Source: an uncultured Glaciecola sp.
Lineage (GTDB): Bacteria; Pseudomonadota; Gammaproteobacteria; Enterobacterales; Alteromonadaceae
Direction: 5' to 3'
Assembly: GCA_905479945.1 (NCBI GenBank)
Contig: CAJQOP010000087.1
Coordinates: 1 to 50,238, forward strand
DNA: 50,238 nt
Each line of letters begins with the position of its first letter. Positions within the stretch are counted from its first letter, which is position 1. The translations under genes were made by a program, and so were the position numbers. The notes beneath the pieces are model-generated. The model was given only the letters and a program-made list of their open reading frames with translations. It made no database searches and had not been told where the DNA came from. Below, piece by piece: positions 29,061-37,633 of this stretch.

Positions 29061-29314
29061 TCACCCGAGCCCATTTTATCGCCATTTAAAAACTTACACA
29101 CAAAAATAGCTTGCCCATTTTCATTATAGGTCCGCTTCATTTCTCGGCCCAATACGGACATTACATGCTCGTATTCACCTTTGATAATGGTGCTTGCAGC
29201 TGAAGTACTGGTTTCCAAATCAGCATCTTCATTCAATCTATCGATGAACGCCTGAATTGGAGCAATATAAATTTCATTGAGTGGGTAGAGTGAAATATCA
29301 ACGACAAGTTTCAT
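29057..29314 (-). CDS. YkoF-like thiamine-binding protein, single domain
   Basis: The 85-residue product is a small ferredoxin-like alpha/beta domain: strand DISLYPLNEIYI, helix IQAFIDRLNED, strand STIIKGEYEHVMSVLGREM, and the end strand AIFVCKF. This fits the YkoF family, whose Bacillus member binds thiamine in a two-domain protein tied to an ABC transporter. Here there is a single domain and no ABC genes. It lies between the receptor (12-base gap) and the permease (4-base overlap), so it likely acts in thiamine uptake in the cytoplasm; it has no signal peptide. Family assignment is by eye. Confidence 0.75.
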   Translation of the reverse strand: MKLVVDISLYPLNEIYIAPIQAFIDRLNEDADLETSTSAASTIIKGEYEHVMSVLGREMKRTYNENGQAIFVCKFLNGDKMGSGE

Positions 29315-29326
29315 TATCGATTCTCC

Positions 29327-31471
29327 TTAAAACCGGTAAGTGGCTGTAACACCAATTTGTCTTTCTTGACCAAACTGATAATAAGGTTTGGCGGGGAAAT
29401 ATCCATCTCGGGGGTCATTGTTAAATCCACCAAAACCTCTAGTAGGCAATTCACGATCAAATATATTCTTAGCCCACACTTGCACAAGAATATTACCCTT
29501 TTGCCAATTGAGCTCCGAGTTAAATACTGCTGTAAACGGCGCTCGTTCATCATGCCCTACCGAAAATCGATGGCGATCTTTACCTTCAAATTCAACTACC
29601 AACGAAACGTCGTCAGTAATGTCATAAGTAGTAGAGGTATAAAAAGTAATTTTAGGAGCTTGGGCTTGCAACTGCTTATCAACAAAACTGCCGTCGACGA
29701 GTTGATAATTACCAAAGCTTGCATCAAGGTAACCGAAATTGACTACGGCACTTAGGCTATCAGTGAGTTGCCAATTGGTTTGTATTTCCATGCCCTTATT
29801 GAGGCCGGTATCAGCATTTCCAATAACATCGATAAATTCTACTGCACCGCTGCCATCATCTCTATTACGCACGGAAAAGTCACTCACCTGAGCATCTTCA
29901 CGCTGCATATAGAAAAAAGTCAACGACAAACCGCCTGTAATTCCATTGTCAGCATCGATGTTGCCTTTAATCCCCAACTCATAGTTCCAATTGTACTCAG
30001 GATCAAATAAGCGATCTTTATCTTCTACTCTTTGATCGGGATTAAATCCCCCTGCTTTATAAGATCGTGAAACGCTGGTATAGAACGTTGCCTTCTGCAG
30101 CGCATAGCTTGCCGTCAATTTTCCTGCAAATAAGCTATCATCTAGTACTTCAACGAAGCCATCACTGTCTATATAATCTGCATCAAAGTTTTCATAACGC
30201 GCACCGGCCGTAATTGAAAGCGGCTCGGATATCTGCCAACTATGCTCTCCATAAACGGCAATCGAACTGGGTTCATAAAAACTGGTGAAGTCAGCAGAAG
30301 CGAATGTATAAATACGTTGCAGATCTTGTTCACTTTGTTGGTAGTAAAAGCCCACTACCCAAGGATTTTCAGACTCTAGGGATGCATATCTAAGATCCAG
30401 CGTTTGATTACTGACTTCACGTTTATAGCGGTCGAATGAGGAATATTCGTCAGGGTGGAAACCAACGAAGGTCCAATCTTCATCGTACCCATAATCTAAA
30501 TCCGCATTCAAGGTAGTGAGAGCGATTGACAATGAATGTTCACCTAAGTCTTGAATATATTTGACACTTGCTGCTTGCGTATCAGTTCGATCAAAACCAG
30601 GCTCATCCGAGCGTGTTTTATTGTCGTTATCTAGTGAAAAGCTATCGTAGCCATTGTCGATGTCGAAATGATAAAATTTAAATTCAATATCTATTTCGTC
30701 TGATATAGCGAAATCAAGCGCTAACTTCGCGTTGAATTCATTAATGTTATTTGTATCATCGCGATCCAAATGGATATTCTCAACAAACCCATCGCTATTA
30801 ATCTGTTGTAGCGCAATTCGAGCATTAACGCCTTCGGTGATTTGTGATGAATACGCTCCGCTCAAACGTTGCGTATTGTATTGAGCGAGGCTACCTTGCA
30901 AATATCCTTCACTATCTTCACTGGCTCGATTACTGACTACTTTTATGATACCCGCTAAACCAGTGGCACCAAAGCCAGTAGATTGCGGGCCGGAGAGAAC
31001 TTCAACTTGCTGAACATCAAATAAAGAACCTAACCCGCCCAAGCCAGAAAAATTGATTTCATCTACGACAAGTGCAACTGATGCATTGATAGGCTCAGCA
31101 AAAAGACTACGCTCTCCAATACCCCTAATTTGAATGAATTTGCCTCGTGATGCGCCGCTACTAAAATTTAAATTCGGCACAATGCCCACGATATCTTCTA
31201 AGTGGTCAGCCTGACGTAAATTCAGCAATTGCTCGCCAATGACAGCCACACTGCTGGCTAGGTTATCGGGGCTACGCAGACCAAAGTCGGAAGTAACCAC
31301 GATGCGTTCAATCGTGTTTTCTGAGTTTTCATTAACACTAGTATTACCGATACTATCAGCATCATTGGCTAACACATTGACATTCATACTAAGCAACAAG
31401 ATGCCTGCAGAAACCGCAGGGAATAATTTCGATTTTTGATTCAATCGTTTAGGGTGTAATTTAGATTTCAT
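29327..31471 (-). CDS. TonB-dependent outer-membrane receptor, probable thiamine uptake
   Basis: The 714-residue protein has a long basic signal peptide ending near VLANDADS, a TonB-box-like ERIVVTSD, a plug domain (NLASSVAVIGEQLLNLRQADHLEDIVGIVPN, IRGIGERSLFAEP) and a 22-strand barrel ending in TYRF. Being first in a TPP-riboswitch operon with permease and kinase, it most likely brings thiamine or a thiamine derivative through the outer membrane using TonB energy. Similar riboswitch-linked receptors were predicted in Shewanella and Alteromonas relatives. The ribosome site AGAGAAG lies just upstream of the ATG and may be sequestered by the leader. Confidence 0.9.
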   Translation of the reverse strand: MKSKLHPKRLNQKSKLFPAVSAGILLLSMNVNVLANDADSIGNTSVNENSENTIERIVVTSDFGLRSPDNLASSVAVIGEQLLNLRQADHLEDIVGIVPNLNFSSGASRGKFIQIRGIGERSLFAEPINASVALVVDEINFSGLGGLGSLFDVQQVEVLSGPQSTGFGATGLAGIIKVVSNRASEDSEGYLQGSLAQYNTQRLSGAYSSQITEGVNARIALQQINSDGFVENIHLDRDDTNNINEFNAKLALDFAISDEIDIEFKFYHFDIDNGYDSFSLDNDNKTRSDEPGFDRTDTQAASVKYIQDLGEHSLSIALTTLNADLDYGYDEDWTFVGFHPDEYSSFDRYKREVSNQTLDLRYASLESENPWVVGFYYQQSEQDLQRIYTFASADFTSFYEPSSIAVYGEHSWQISEPLSITAGARYENFDADYIDSDGFVEVLDDSLFAGKLTASYALQKATFYTSVSRSYKAGGFNPDQRVEDKDRLFDPEYNWNYELGIKGNIDADNGITGGLSLTFFYMQREDAQVSDFSVRNRDDGSGAVEFIDVIGNADTGLNKGMEIQTNWQLTDSLSAVVNFGYLDASFGNYQLVDGSFVDKQLQAQAPKITFYTSTTYDITDDVSLVVEFEGKDRHRFSVGHDERAPFTAVFNSELNWQKGNILVQVWAKNIFDRELPTRGFGGFNNDPRDGYFPAKPYYQFGQERQIGVTATYRF

Positions 31472-31535
31472 AGCTTCTCTTCATATTGTCAGAAAAGAGC
31501 CGGTATTGGAGCAGGTAATTGATGTGTGTATACAA

Positions 31536-31618
31536 CCATTCCTACGCCGGTACTAACCGGATCAGGTAAATAAGGGTCTTCATTTGAATCTCAGCAGCTA
31601 AAGCTGCACCCCTTGGCT
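31536..31618 (-). promoter_or_regulatory. TPP (THI-element) riboswitch
   Basis: On the minus strand the conserved blocks appear in order: AAGGGGTGC, a variable hairpin (GCAGCTTTAGCTGC), GCTGAGA, ACCC, ACCTGATCCGGTTAGTACCGG and CGTAGGAATGG. These are the P1-P5 elements of the thiamine pyrophosphate aptamer. It ends 65 bases before the receptor start. No terminator with a T run follows; instead CTCTT can pair with AAGAG of the ribosome site, so control is likely translational. Confidence 0.95.
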
Positions 31619-31813
31619 AAAAAAGCTTAACTCTCAAACTTTGCGTCGCATGATATCAACAAAGAAAGGAAAGTAAATCAATCAATTGACTTTACTAGAG
31701 CTTTTAATATTAAATTTACATTTTTATTACATCTCTCTGCTGCCTGTTTTATTACACGTCTAATTCCATATAGATTGAAAACCGCAGAGCTTGTTTATTC
31801 AATTGTGACTTAC

Positions 31814-32227
31814 TTAGTCCATATTCATAGCTTTAATTTCATCATCTGTTTGCGACAATAGATTCGACATTGTTTTGCCGTGTTCAACGGGAAGTTTAGT
31901 GTCTGGATCAACTCTCACAAAAACAATGTCATCAGCTAGACAAATGGTTTTCTTGGTAGCCTTATTGCGCACTAAACAGGTGACAGTTATCGAAGTCCGC
32001 CCAACTTTTTTAGTGGCTAAACCAAATTCAACTATATCGCCCTGTGTGGCTGGCGATTCAAAAGATATTTCACCAATATGCTTGGTAACTAAACAATTAG
32101 TTTCAAGCTGACAAATGGCGTATATAGCAGCTTCTTCATCAATCCACTCCAATGCTCGGCCTCCGAATAAGGCATTTGCATAATTAAGATCGTTGGGCAT
32201 AACTAAACGTCGGGATAAAAAACGCAT
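31814..32227 (-). CDS. Hotdog-fold acyl-CoA thioesterase
   Basis: The 137-residue protein belongs to the YciA/BFIT-type thioesterases that hydrolyse acyl-CoA. It has the N-terminal NDLNYANALFGGRALEWIDEEAA block with the FGG turn and catalytic Asp, and FESPATQGDIVEFGLATKKVGRTSI. AAGGAAC lies before the ATG. It is divergent from tmcA and not part of the thiamine operon. Chain-length preference is unknown. Confidence 0.88.
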   Translation of the reverse strand: MRFLSRRLVMPNDLNYANALFGGRALEWIDEEAAIYAICQLETNCLVTKHIGEISFESPATQGDIVEFGLATKKVGRTSITVTCLVRNKATKKTICLADDIVFVRVDPDTKLPVEHGKTMSNLLSQTDDEIKAMNMD

Positions 32228-32291
32228 TTTGTTCCTTTACAAGGTAGAATAAAAAATTTGAAGGCGCTTAGTATAAAAGAGAGAACGCAGA

Positions 32292-34670
32292 TTGACAGGT
32301 AAATTACTGATTGATTGGTTGAATCAACGAAAAAAAGTGAACAGCCATCGACAATTAGTCGTCATCTCTGGCCATTTCGATTGGTGCGCTGCGCAGGCCG
32401 AAACTATTCTAGATTATGAAACCTCACGCACTTTATTAGTGAGTCGACGCGCCATTGGTGAATATCTGCCCAGAACAAATAGCACTAAGGCTGATTATGC
32501 TATAAAAGCCGGTACCAACAATAGTCGTTCAACAATTCATAGTGACCTTACGCAATACAAACAGCAATTAGGTACTGAATTTGACGTTCTAGTATACGAT
32601 GCATTTGATGGCATTAAGCCAAGCGCCTTATACGCATTAGAGGGCACTATAGGCCGCGGTGGCTTGCTCCTCCTTTTGTGCCCTAAATTGACAGATTGGC
32701 CTGAATATGAGGCCACATCACCCGGTATTGCCTTCTCCTCATTTGGAAAACACACAAGCAGTTTGTTTGTTAGACGCATGCGTAATATGATTTGTAGACA
32801 AACTAGTACTGCTTTTTTGAGTGAGAACAAGCAATACTTACCTCTTGATGTATATGAAAAAACAGCCTCAGATGAACTTATAAGTTTAAAAACCAACAAT
32901 TTTCGCGGCTCTAAACTGAGCGCAGATGCTGCTCGCTCAATATCCAACTTGACTCATGAACAGCAACAAGCATTGAATAACTTACTGGAAGTCTTTACTG
33001 ATGAAAAAATAAGCACGAGCCGTATTGGACTGATTAGAGCAAAGAGAGGGCGTGGTAAATCAACAATTCTAGGTCGCTTAGCAGCAGAACTTATAGCAAT
33101 CGGCCCTGAGCAAGCTATTTATATAACTGCACCGCACCTAAACAACTGCGAACGAGCGCAAACAGAATTTAAAGCTGCAATTAACTTTATTAATACTCAT
33201 TGTAAAGAGCAGCAATCCTTGTCCTCTGCTCAACTACGATTAACTTTTGTAGCACCTGATCAACTATTAAACCTGGACAAAAATTCTATTCTAATCGTTG
33301 ATGAAGCTGCTGCTATCTCTCCAAGAATTATTCTCAATGCATGCAAATATTTTAACAAGCTTATAATGGCTACAACCGTTGCCGGATATGAAGGCAGTGG
33401 CTTGGGTTTCAATTTAAAAGTACTGCCTAAACTAAAAGAACTTAATATTTCTTTTACGCTGGTTGAATTGAGTAAAGCCATAAGGTGGTATCCCAATGAC
33501 AACTTAGAAGCTCTGTTTGAAAGCACATTTTCGCCATTGGCAAGGTCATTCACGGCAGTTGAACCCGCGTTTCATACAAACAAAATCAATTTTAATAATA
33601 TTGAATTTAAGCTTGTTGAAAAATCTGAGCTCATTGAAGACGAAGAAACCCTAAAAACTATCTTTGGTCTTTTAGTTCAAAGTCATTATCAAACTACGCC
33701 TGATGATTTAATGCGGATATTAGATGCGCCTGATCATCACATTGCCATATTAACCAAAAAAACCGAGCCGAACTCTCCAGTAAGTAGCCAAAATATTATA
33801 TCAGTCGCGGTCATTGTTAACGAAAGTCTAGCTAATGCTGACGTTAAAGAGGACCTAATTGAAGATATAATATCTTCATTACGGCGGGTAAACGGTCATT
33901 TGGTAGCTCAAAATCTTGCCACTACATTATATGATAAATGGTTCTTACGCTCCACAAATTGGAGAGTAGTGCGTATCGCAGTTCATTCTAAACAAAGGCA
34001 AAAAGGCATTGGTAGCGCTATGTTGTCGCATATAGAGGCCTTGGCTAAAAAACAGCATGTTGACTACATTTCGACTTCGTTTGGCTTTACGAACGAGCTC
34101 TTTTCGTTTTGGAAATCTCAGCACTATAAGCTTATTAAAATAGGTGCTAGGCGAGACACGTCGAGCGGGGAACACAGCAGTATATGGGTATTGCCGCTAA
34201 GTGATGAAGCTGCTTGGCAATTTTACTCTTACGCCGAGGTCATCTTAAATGACATGGACTTTTTAATAAATGTGATATTAAAAAATGAAAACGATGAACA
34301 CTGGTGGCTAAACCTAAAGACTTTACTAAGTGATGCAGACAATGCACTGGCCCTTCTGATCCATAATCACGACAAACCAATAGCACCATCGGCTAAACAT
34401 CGATTAACTGAGGAGCAATCTTTACACAGAGCACGAGACACCCACTATTCTCGGCTCACACAATTTATTCAAGGAAAGCGAAGCTACGCAAACGCTGCTG
34501 CTAGTATTTATTATTATTTTAAACATCAAGAGAAAGAATTAATTCTGTTAAATGAAATACAACAGAAACATCACTCAAAAGCACAAAAATCAGTACTTGT
34601 AGAGCAAGTAAAGCTAAGAGTTAATGAATATATAATCCTTGAGGATAAACGAAAAAAACTTCTTATCTAA
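32292..34670 (+). CDS. tmcA: tRNA(Met) cytidine acetyltransferase TmcA
   Basis: TmcA makes N4-acetylcytidine at the wobble base of elongator tRNA-Met using acetyl-CoA and ATP. The 792-residue protein has an N-terminal TmcA_N domain, an RNA helicase-like ATPase with Walker A AKRGRGKS at about 250-257 and Walker B ILIVDEAAAI at about 333-342, TTVAGYEGSGLGFNLK, then the GNAT domain with VRIAVHSKQRQKGIGSAML and YISTSFGFTNELFSFWKS. A helical tail follows. It is longer than E. coli TmcA (671 residues). The start seems to be TTG at 32292 with AGAGAG upstream. Confidence 0.95.
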   Translation: MTGKLLIDWLNQRKKVNSHRQLVVISGHFDWCAAQAETILDYETSRTLLVSRRAIGEYLPRTNSTKADYAIKAGTNNSRSTIHSDLTQYKQQLGTEFDVLVYDAFDGIKPSALYALEGTIGRGGLLLLLCPKLTDWPEYEATSPGIAFSSFGKHTSSLFVRRMRNMICRQTSTAFLSENKQYLPLDVYEKTASDELISLKTNNFRGSKLSADAARSISNLTHEQQQALNNLLEVFTDEKISTSRIGLIRAKRGRGKSTILGRLAAELIAIGPEQAIYITAPHLNNCERAQTEFKAAINFINTHCKEQQSLSSAQLRLTFVAPDQLLNLDKNSILIVDEAAAISPRIILNACKYFNKLIMATTVAGYEGSGLGFNLKVLPKLKELNISFTLVELSKAIRWYPNDNLEALFESTFSPLARSFTAVEPAFHTNKINFNNIEFKLVEKSELIEDEETLKTIFGLLVQSHYQTTPDDLMRILDAPDHHIAILTKKTEPNSPVSSQNIISVAVIVNESLANADVKEDLIEDIISSLRRVNGHLVAQNLATTLYDKWFLRSTNWRVVRIAVHSKQRQKGIGSAMLSHIEALAKKQHVDYISTSFGFTNELFSFWKSQHYKLIKIGARRDTSSGEHSSIWVLPLSDEAAWQFYSYAEVILNDMDFLINVILKNENDEHWWLNLKTLLSDADNALALLIHNHDKPIAPSAKHRLTEEQSLHRARDTHYSRLTQFIQGKRSYANAAASIYYYFKHQEKELILLNEIQQKHHSKAQKSVLVEQVKLRVNEYIILEDKRKKLLI

Positions 34671-34775
34671 GATATTTGGCACATCTTTCGATTCAAAACT
34701 TGAAGTATCTAGTCAGTTGATACCTAGTGACATAATTTCAACATCAACTGTTTAAAGATCCATAAATTTTTGGCA

Positions 34776-34804
34776 AAAAAAAAGCTCCATTAAGGAGCTT
34801 TTTC
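34776..34804. terminator. Bidirectional intrinsic terminator between tmcA and the TPR gene
   Basis: The stem AAAAAGCTCC / GGAGCTTTTT has loop ATTAA, with T on the plus side and a long A run (T on the minus strand) on the other. It lies between two converging genes and can end both, including the TonB operon. Confidence 0.88.
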
Positions 34805-34817
34805 ATGAGCAAATGAA

Positions 34818-36083
34818 TTAAATTCGTATGCCTTTATTAGACGCCTTGGTTTTTATATAAGGTTCCCAAGCCTCTGCATTCTTGCGAATAGAACCGTCTT
34901 TTTTAGCTTCTTGCACGGCAGCCATTGCTGACTTATAGTCGCCTAGATAAAAATATGCTTCAATTAACGCATACTGTATCTTTCCAGAATTATCTTCGTT
35001 GTCAACAAGCGCCATATTAAGTGCTTCAGCAGCACCTCTATAATCACCAGCCGATAGTAACATAGAGCCTTGACGACGATATAACTCTGGCTCATTGCCT
35101 ATTTTAGCAGCTTCACCAAAATAAACTGCAGCCTTCTTAAAGTCGCGAGCTTGAAACGCTGAATTTGCTACCGCCGACAAATTGGCTTTGTCGCTAGGAA
35201 TCAAACCTGACTTAATATACTTTTCCATCAGCCTAGTGGCGTTATCGGGCATACCATTAACACTATACAACTGAGCTAGTTGTTTGTGCTGCGTAGCAGT
35301 TTTTAAGTGCCCTCTATAGTAAGCCAACTCAAACATAACAAGTGCTTTAGCATAGTCTTCAGAAATCTGATAGAACAAGCCAGCATTCTTGAACCACAGC
35401 TCAGAATCAGGAAATACTAGTAACGCAGTTTCGATAACGTCGAGTGCTTCGGCATATTTCTTCTGCTCATAGTATACGCTAACCTTAAGGTTGTAAGCTG
35501 CTTCTCTTGCAGGATCTAGCAAAGCTATAGCTTTATCAGCGGCTGGAATGACGTTATCTAACTGCTTCATTTCTTTATAAGCGTTAGAAATTTTAAGGTA
35601 CGTCATACCATCTTCTTTACACGTAAACTTTGTCCACTTCTGGTACCAAGATATCGCTTCTTCGTACTTACCTGCTTCATATTTCAAGTCACCGACAAGC
35701 TTAATAAGAGGCGCATGGTCATTATCGTTTAGCACTTTGGTTTTAACCGCTCGCTCAAGATAATCAGACGCCTCTGCTCGTTTATTCGGTTCAGAAACCA
35801 ATAGCTGACCTAAAAATTTATCTACTGAAGCGCGATCAAACGGGTCCTTTGCTTCAATTTCATATAATAGGTCAATTGCTTCTTTAACTAGGTCTTGGTT
35901 ATAAGCTTCAAACGCTTTATTCAGCTTTTTACCTGTCTTTTGACCTAGTAACTTTGTTTTAGCCGGTTCATAACCTGGGCATTGAATAGCCAGATTTGAC
36001 TGAGCTAGAGATAAGGATGAATATGACCCCATCAACAGCGCAGTACCAATCAGCAATGGAGCTTTTAGAGATTTAAATTTCAT
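34818..36083 (-). CDS. TPR protein of the TonB2-type operon
   Basis: The 421-residue protein has a signal peptide (KAPLLIGTALLMGSYSSLSLAQ) and about eight tetratricopeptide-type helical repeats, so it is periplasmic. It is the last gene of the operon DUF3450-ttpC-exbB-exbD-tonB, 4 bases after tonB. Vibrio TonB2 loci end with an equivalent TPR gene. Its role is probably to assist TonB-driven transport through protein contacts; the exact job is unknown. Confidence 0.88.
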   Translation of the reverse strand: MKFKSLKAPLLIGTALLMGSYSSLSLAQSNLAIQCPGYEPAKTKLLGQKTGKKLNKAFEAYNQDLVKEAIDLLYEIEAKDPFDRASVDKFLGQLLVSEPNKRAEASDYLERAVKTKVLNDNDHAPLIKLVGDLKYEAGKYEEAISWYQKWTKFTCKEDGMTYLKISNAYKEMKQLDNVIPAADKAIALLDPAREAAYNLKVSVYYEQKKYAEALDVIETALLVFPDSELWFKNAGLFYQISEDYAKALVMFELAYYRGHLKTATQHKQLAQLYSVNGMPDNATRLMEKYIKSGLIPSDKANLSAVANSAFQARDFKKAAVYFGEAAKIGNEPELYRRQGSMLLSAGDYRGAAEALNMALVDNEDNSGKIQYALIEAYFYLGDYKSAMAAVQEAKKDGSIRKNAEAWEPYIKTKASNKGIRI

Positions 36084-36087
36084 CGTC

Positions 36088-36696
36088 CTATTCTCCTAGC
36101 TTAAAGTCTAATTGCACTTCTAGTCCAAATTGCTTTTGGGCGACCCCATCAACAATTTTAGGACGATACTTCCACTTTCTAAGTGCACGTTTAGCATTTC
36201 TGTCGAAAATACGTTTAGGGTCAGCATCAATCACTTCGACGTCTTCAACCCCGCCCACTTCATTTATAGTAAATGAAAGACGTACCCAACCTTCTTTGCC
36301 ATCGCGAGATGCTTGTGGTGGATATTCTGGTGGAATTCGAACTATCGGAGCAGCGTCACCATCGCGCATCGCACCTATACCACCAACAGAAGTACTAATG
36401 TCTCCAGTGTCAACACCTGGCAAAGCCAAACTAAAACCAGTGTTATCTGGTTCAGATGAATCAGGTTCTACTAATTCAACCTTTGGTGGCTCCTGAGGCG
36501 GTGGTGGTGGTGGTGGTGGCTTTCTTACACGTTGCTGTATTTCGTCGTCAGGCTTTTGCATAACGATGTCAATAACAGGCGGTGGAGGCAAAGCCTCCAT
36601 AGCTTTACCATCATTTTCGACTAGCTTCGCCATAACGATAAACAACCCAAAAGCAATAGAACCGCCGAGTAATATGGATACTATAAATCTCACCAT
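36088..36696 (-). CDS. tonB: TonB energy transducer (TonB2 type)
   Basis: TonB spans the periplasm and passes inner-membrane proton energy to outer-membrane receptors. The 202-residue protein has one N-terminal helix (about residues 4-25), a proline-rich stretch with eight consecutive prolines near 61-68, and a C-terminal TonB domain (PPEYPPQASRDGKEGWVRL, KRALRKWKYRP). The short periplasmic linker is characteristic of TonB2 proteins. It lies 1 base after exbD. Confidence 0.95.
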   Translation of the reverse strand: MVRFIVSILLGGSIAFGLFIVMAKLVENDGKAMEALPPPPVIDIVMQKPDDEIQQRVRKPPPPPPPPQEPPKVELVEPDSSEPDNTGFSLALPGVDTGDISTSVGGIGAMRDGDAAPIVRIPPEYPPQASRDGKEGWVRLSFTINEVGGVEDVEVIDADPKRIFDRNAKRALRKWKYRPKIVDGVAQKQFGLEVQLDFKLGE

Positions 36697-36697
36697 G

Positions 36698-37096
36698 TTA
36701 CCCCCTTACCGCAATTGCTACACGATCGATACCAGCTTCCTTCACTTGATCCATTACTTTTATCACAATGCCATGCTTGGCTTTGGTATCAGCTTGAATA
36801 AAGACAACTTCAGAAGGTTGCTCAGACAATAATTTTTCAAGGTTTGCGCCAACTGCTTCAACTGACATTTCGCGCCTATCCATCCAAATATCACCTTTTT
36901 CGGTAATCGCAATAAATATGTTTGCTTTCTTCATTAATACTGCTGTATCGCCATCAGGTTTATTTACGTCTATACCCGCTTGCTTTACAAAAACAGTCGT
37001 TACAATGAAGAATATTAACATTATGAAGACGACGTCCAACATCGGCGTCATGTCGATTTGAGCGTCTTCTTCCTGAACTCTTACTTTACGACCCAT
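36698..37096 (-). CDS. exbD: ExbD biopolymer transport protein
   Basis: ExbD is a stator component of the TonB motor. The 132-residue protein has one transmembrane helix preceded by IDMTPMLDVVFIMLIFFIV, whose Asp in MLDVV is the conserved proton-path residue, and a periplasmic domain. It follows exbB by 11 bases and precedes tonB. Confidence 0.95.
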   Translation of the reverse strand: MGRKVRVQEEDAQIDMTPMLDVVFIMLIFFIVTTVFVKQAGIDVNKPDGDTAVLMKKANIFIAITEKGDIWMDRREMSVEAVGANLEKLLSEQPSEVVFIQADTKAKHGIVIKVMDQVKEAGIDRVAIAVRG

Positions 37097-37107
37097 TTTA
37101 ATCTCTC

Positions 37108-37632
37108 TTAATGATGTGGCAGGCTATCAACTAATGACTCTCTAGCCATCTTCGCTTTCGCTTCAAGACGTGAACTGAAAAACAGTCCAGAGAGAGCCGC
37201 AACCATTCCAGCCATAGTTGGAATTGTTGCCATTGAAATACCAGCAGCCATTATTCTTGGGTTACCAGTCCCTTGTGTTGCCATACTCTCGAATACACCG
37301 ATCATGCCGGTAACGGTGCCTAACAATCCGATTAATGGACACATGGCCACCAATGTACGAATAATAAGCAATCTTGCATCCAAAGAATCTGAAGCCTGCG
37401 AAATCCACGTGTCACGAATTCTATGCGCATACCATGAAGTAGTATCTTTTCTAGCATCCCAATCAGCAATAATTTGCTTCTTTACCTTTGGAAATATAGA
37501 ACTTAAATACCAATAACGCTCAACCATTAAAACCCACATTAGGAAAAGCGCGGCAGCGACGAAATAAAGCACGTCACCACCGGTAGCGATAAAGTCCCTG
37601 ACAGATTCCCATAATCCAATCAGGTACAACAT
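37108..37632 (-). CDS. exbB: ExbB/TolQ-type proton channel
   Basis: ExbB forms the pentameric channel of the TonB motor. From ATG 37632 the protein is 174 residues with three transmembrane helices and the MotA/TolQ/ExbB block LLIIRTLVAMCPLIGLLGTVTGMIGVFE followed by GTGNPRIMAAGISMATIPTMAG. A longer reading would start inside ttpC coding sequence; the ATG chosen follows the ttpC stop by 1 base. It is short, as in TonB2-type ExbB. Confidence 0.94.
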   Translation of the reverse strand: MLYLIGLWESVRDFIATGGDVLYFVAAALFLMWVLMVERYWYLSSIFPKVKKQIIADWDARKDTTSWYAHRIRDTWISQASDSLDARLLIIRTLVAMCPLIGLLGTVTGMIGVFESMATQGTGNPRIMAAGISMATIPTMAGMVAALSGLFFSSRLEAKAKMARESLVDSLPHH

Positions 37633-37633
37633 A

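Noticed and set aside
29357..29755. 132-codon plus-strand open frame inside the thiamine receptor gene
   Set aside because: Antisense to a clear TonB receptor, with no ribosome site or recognisable domain.
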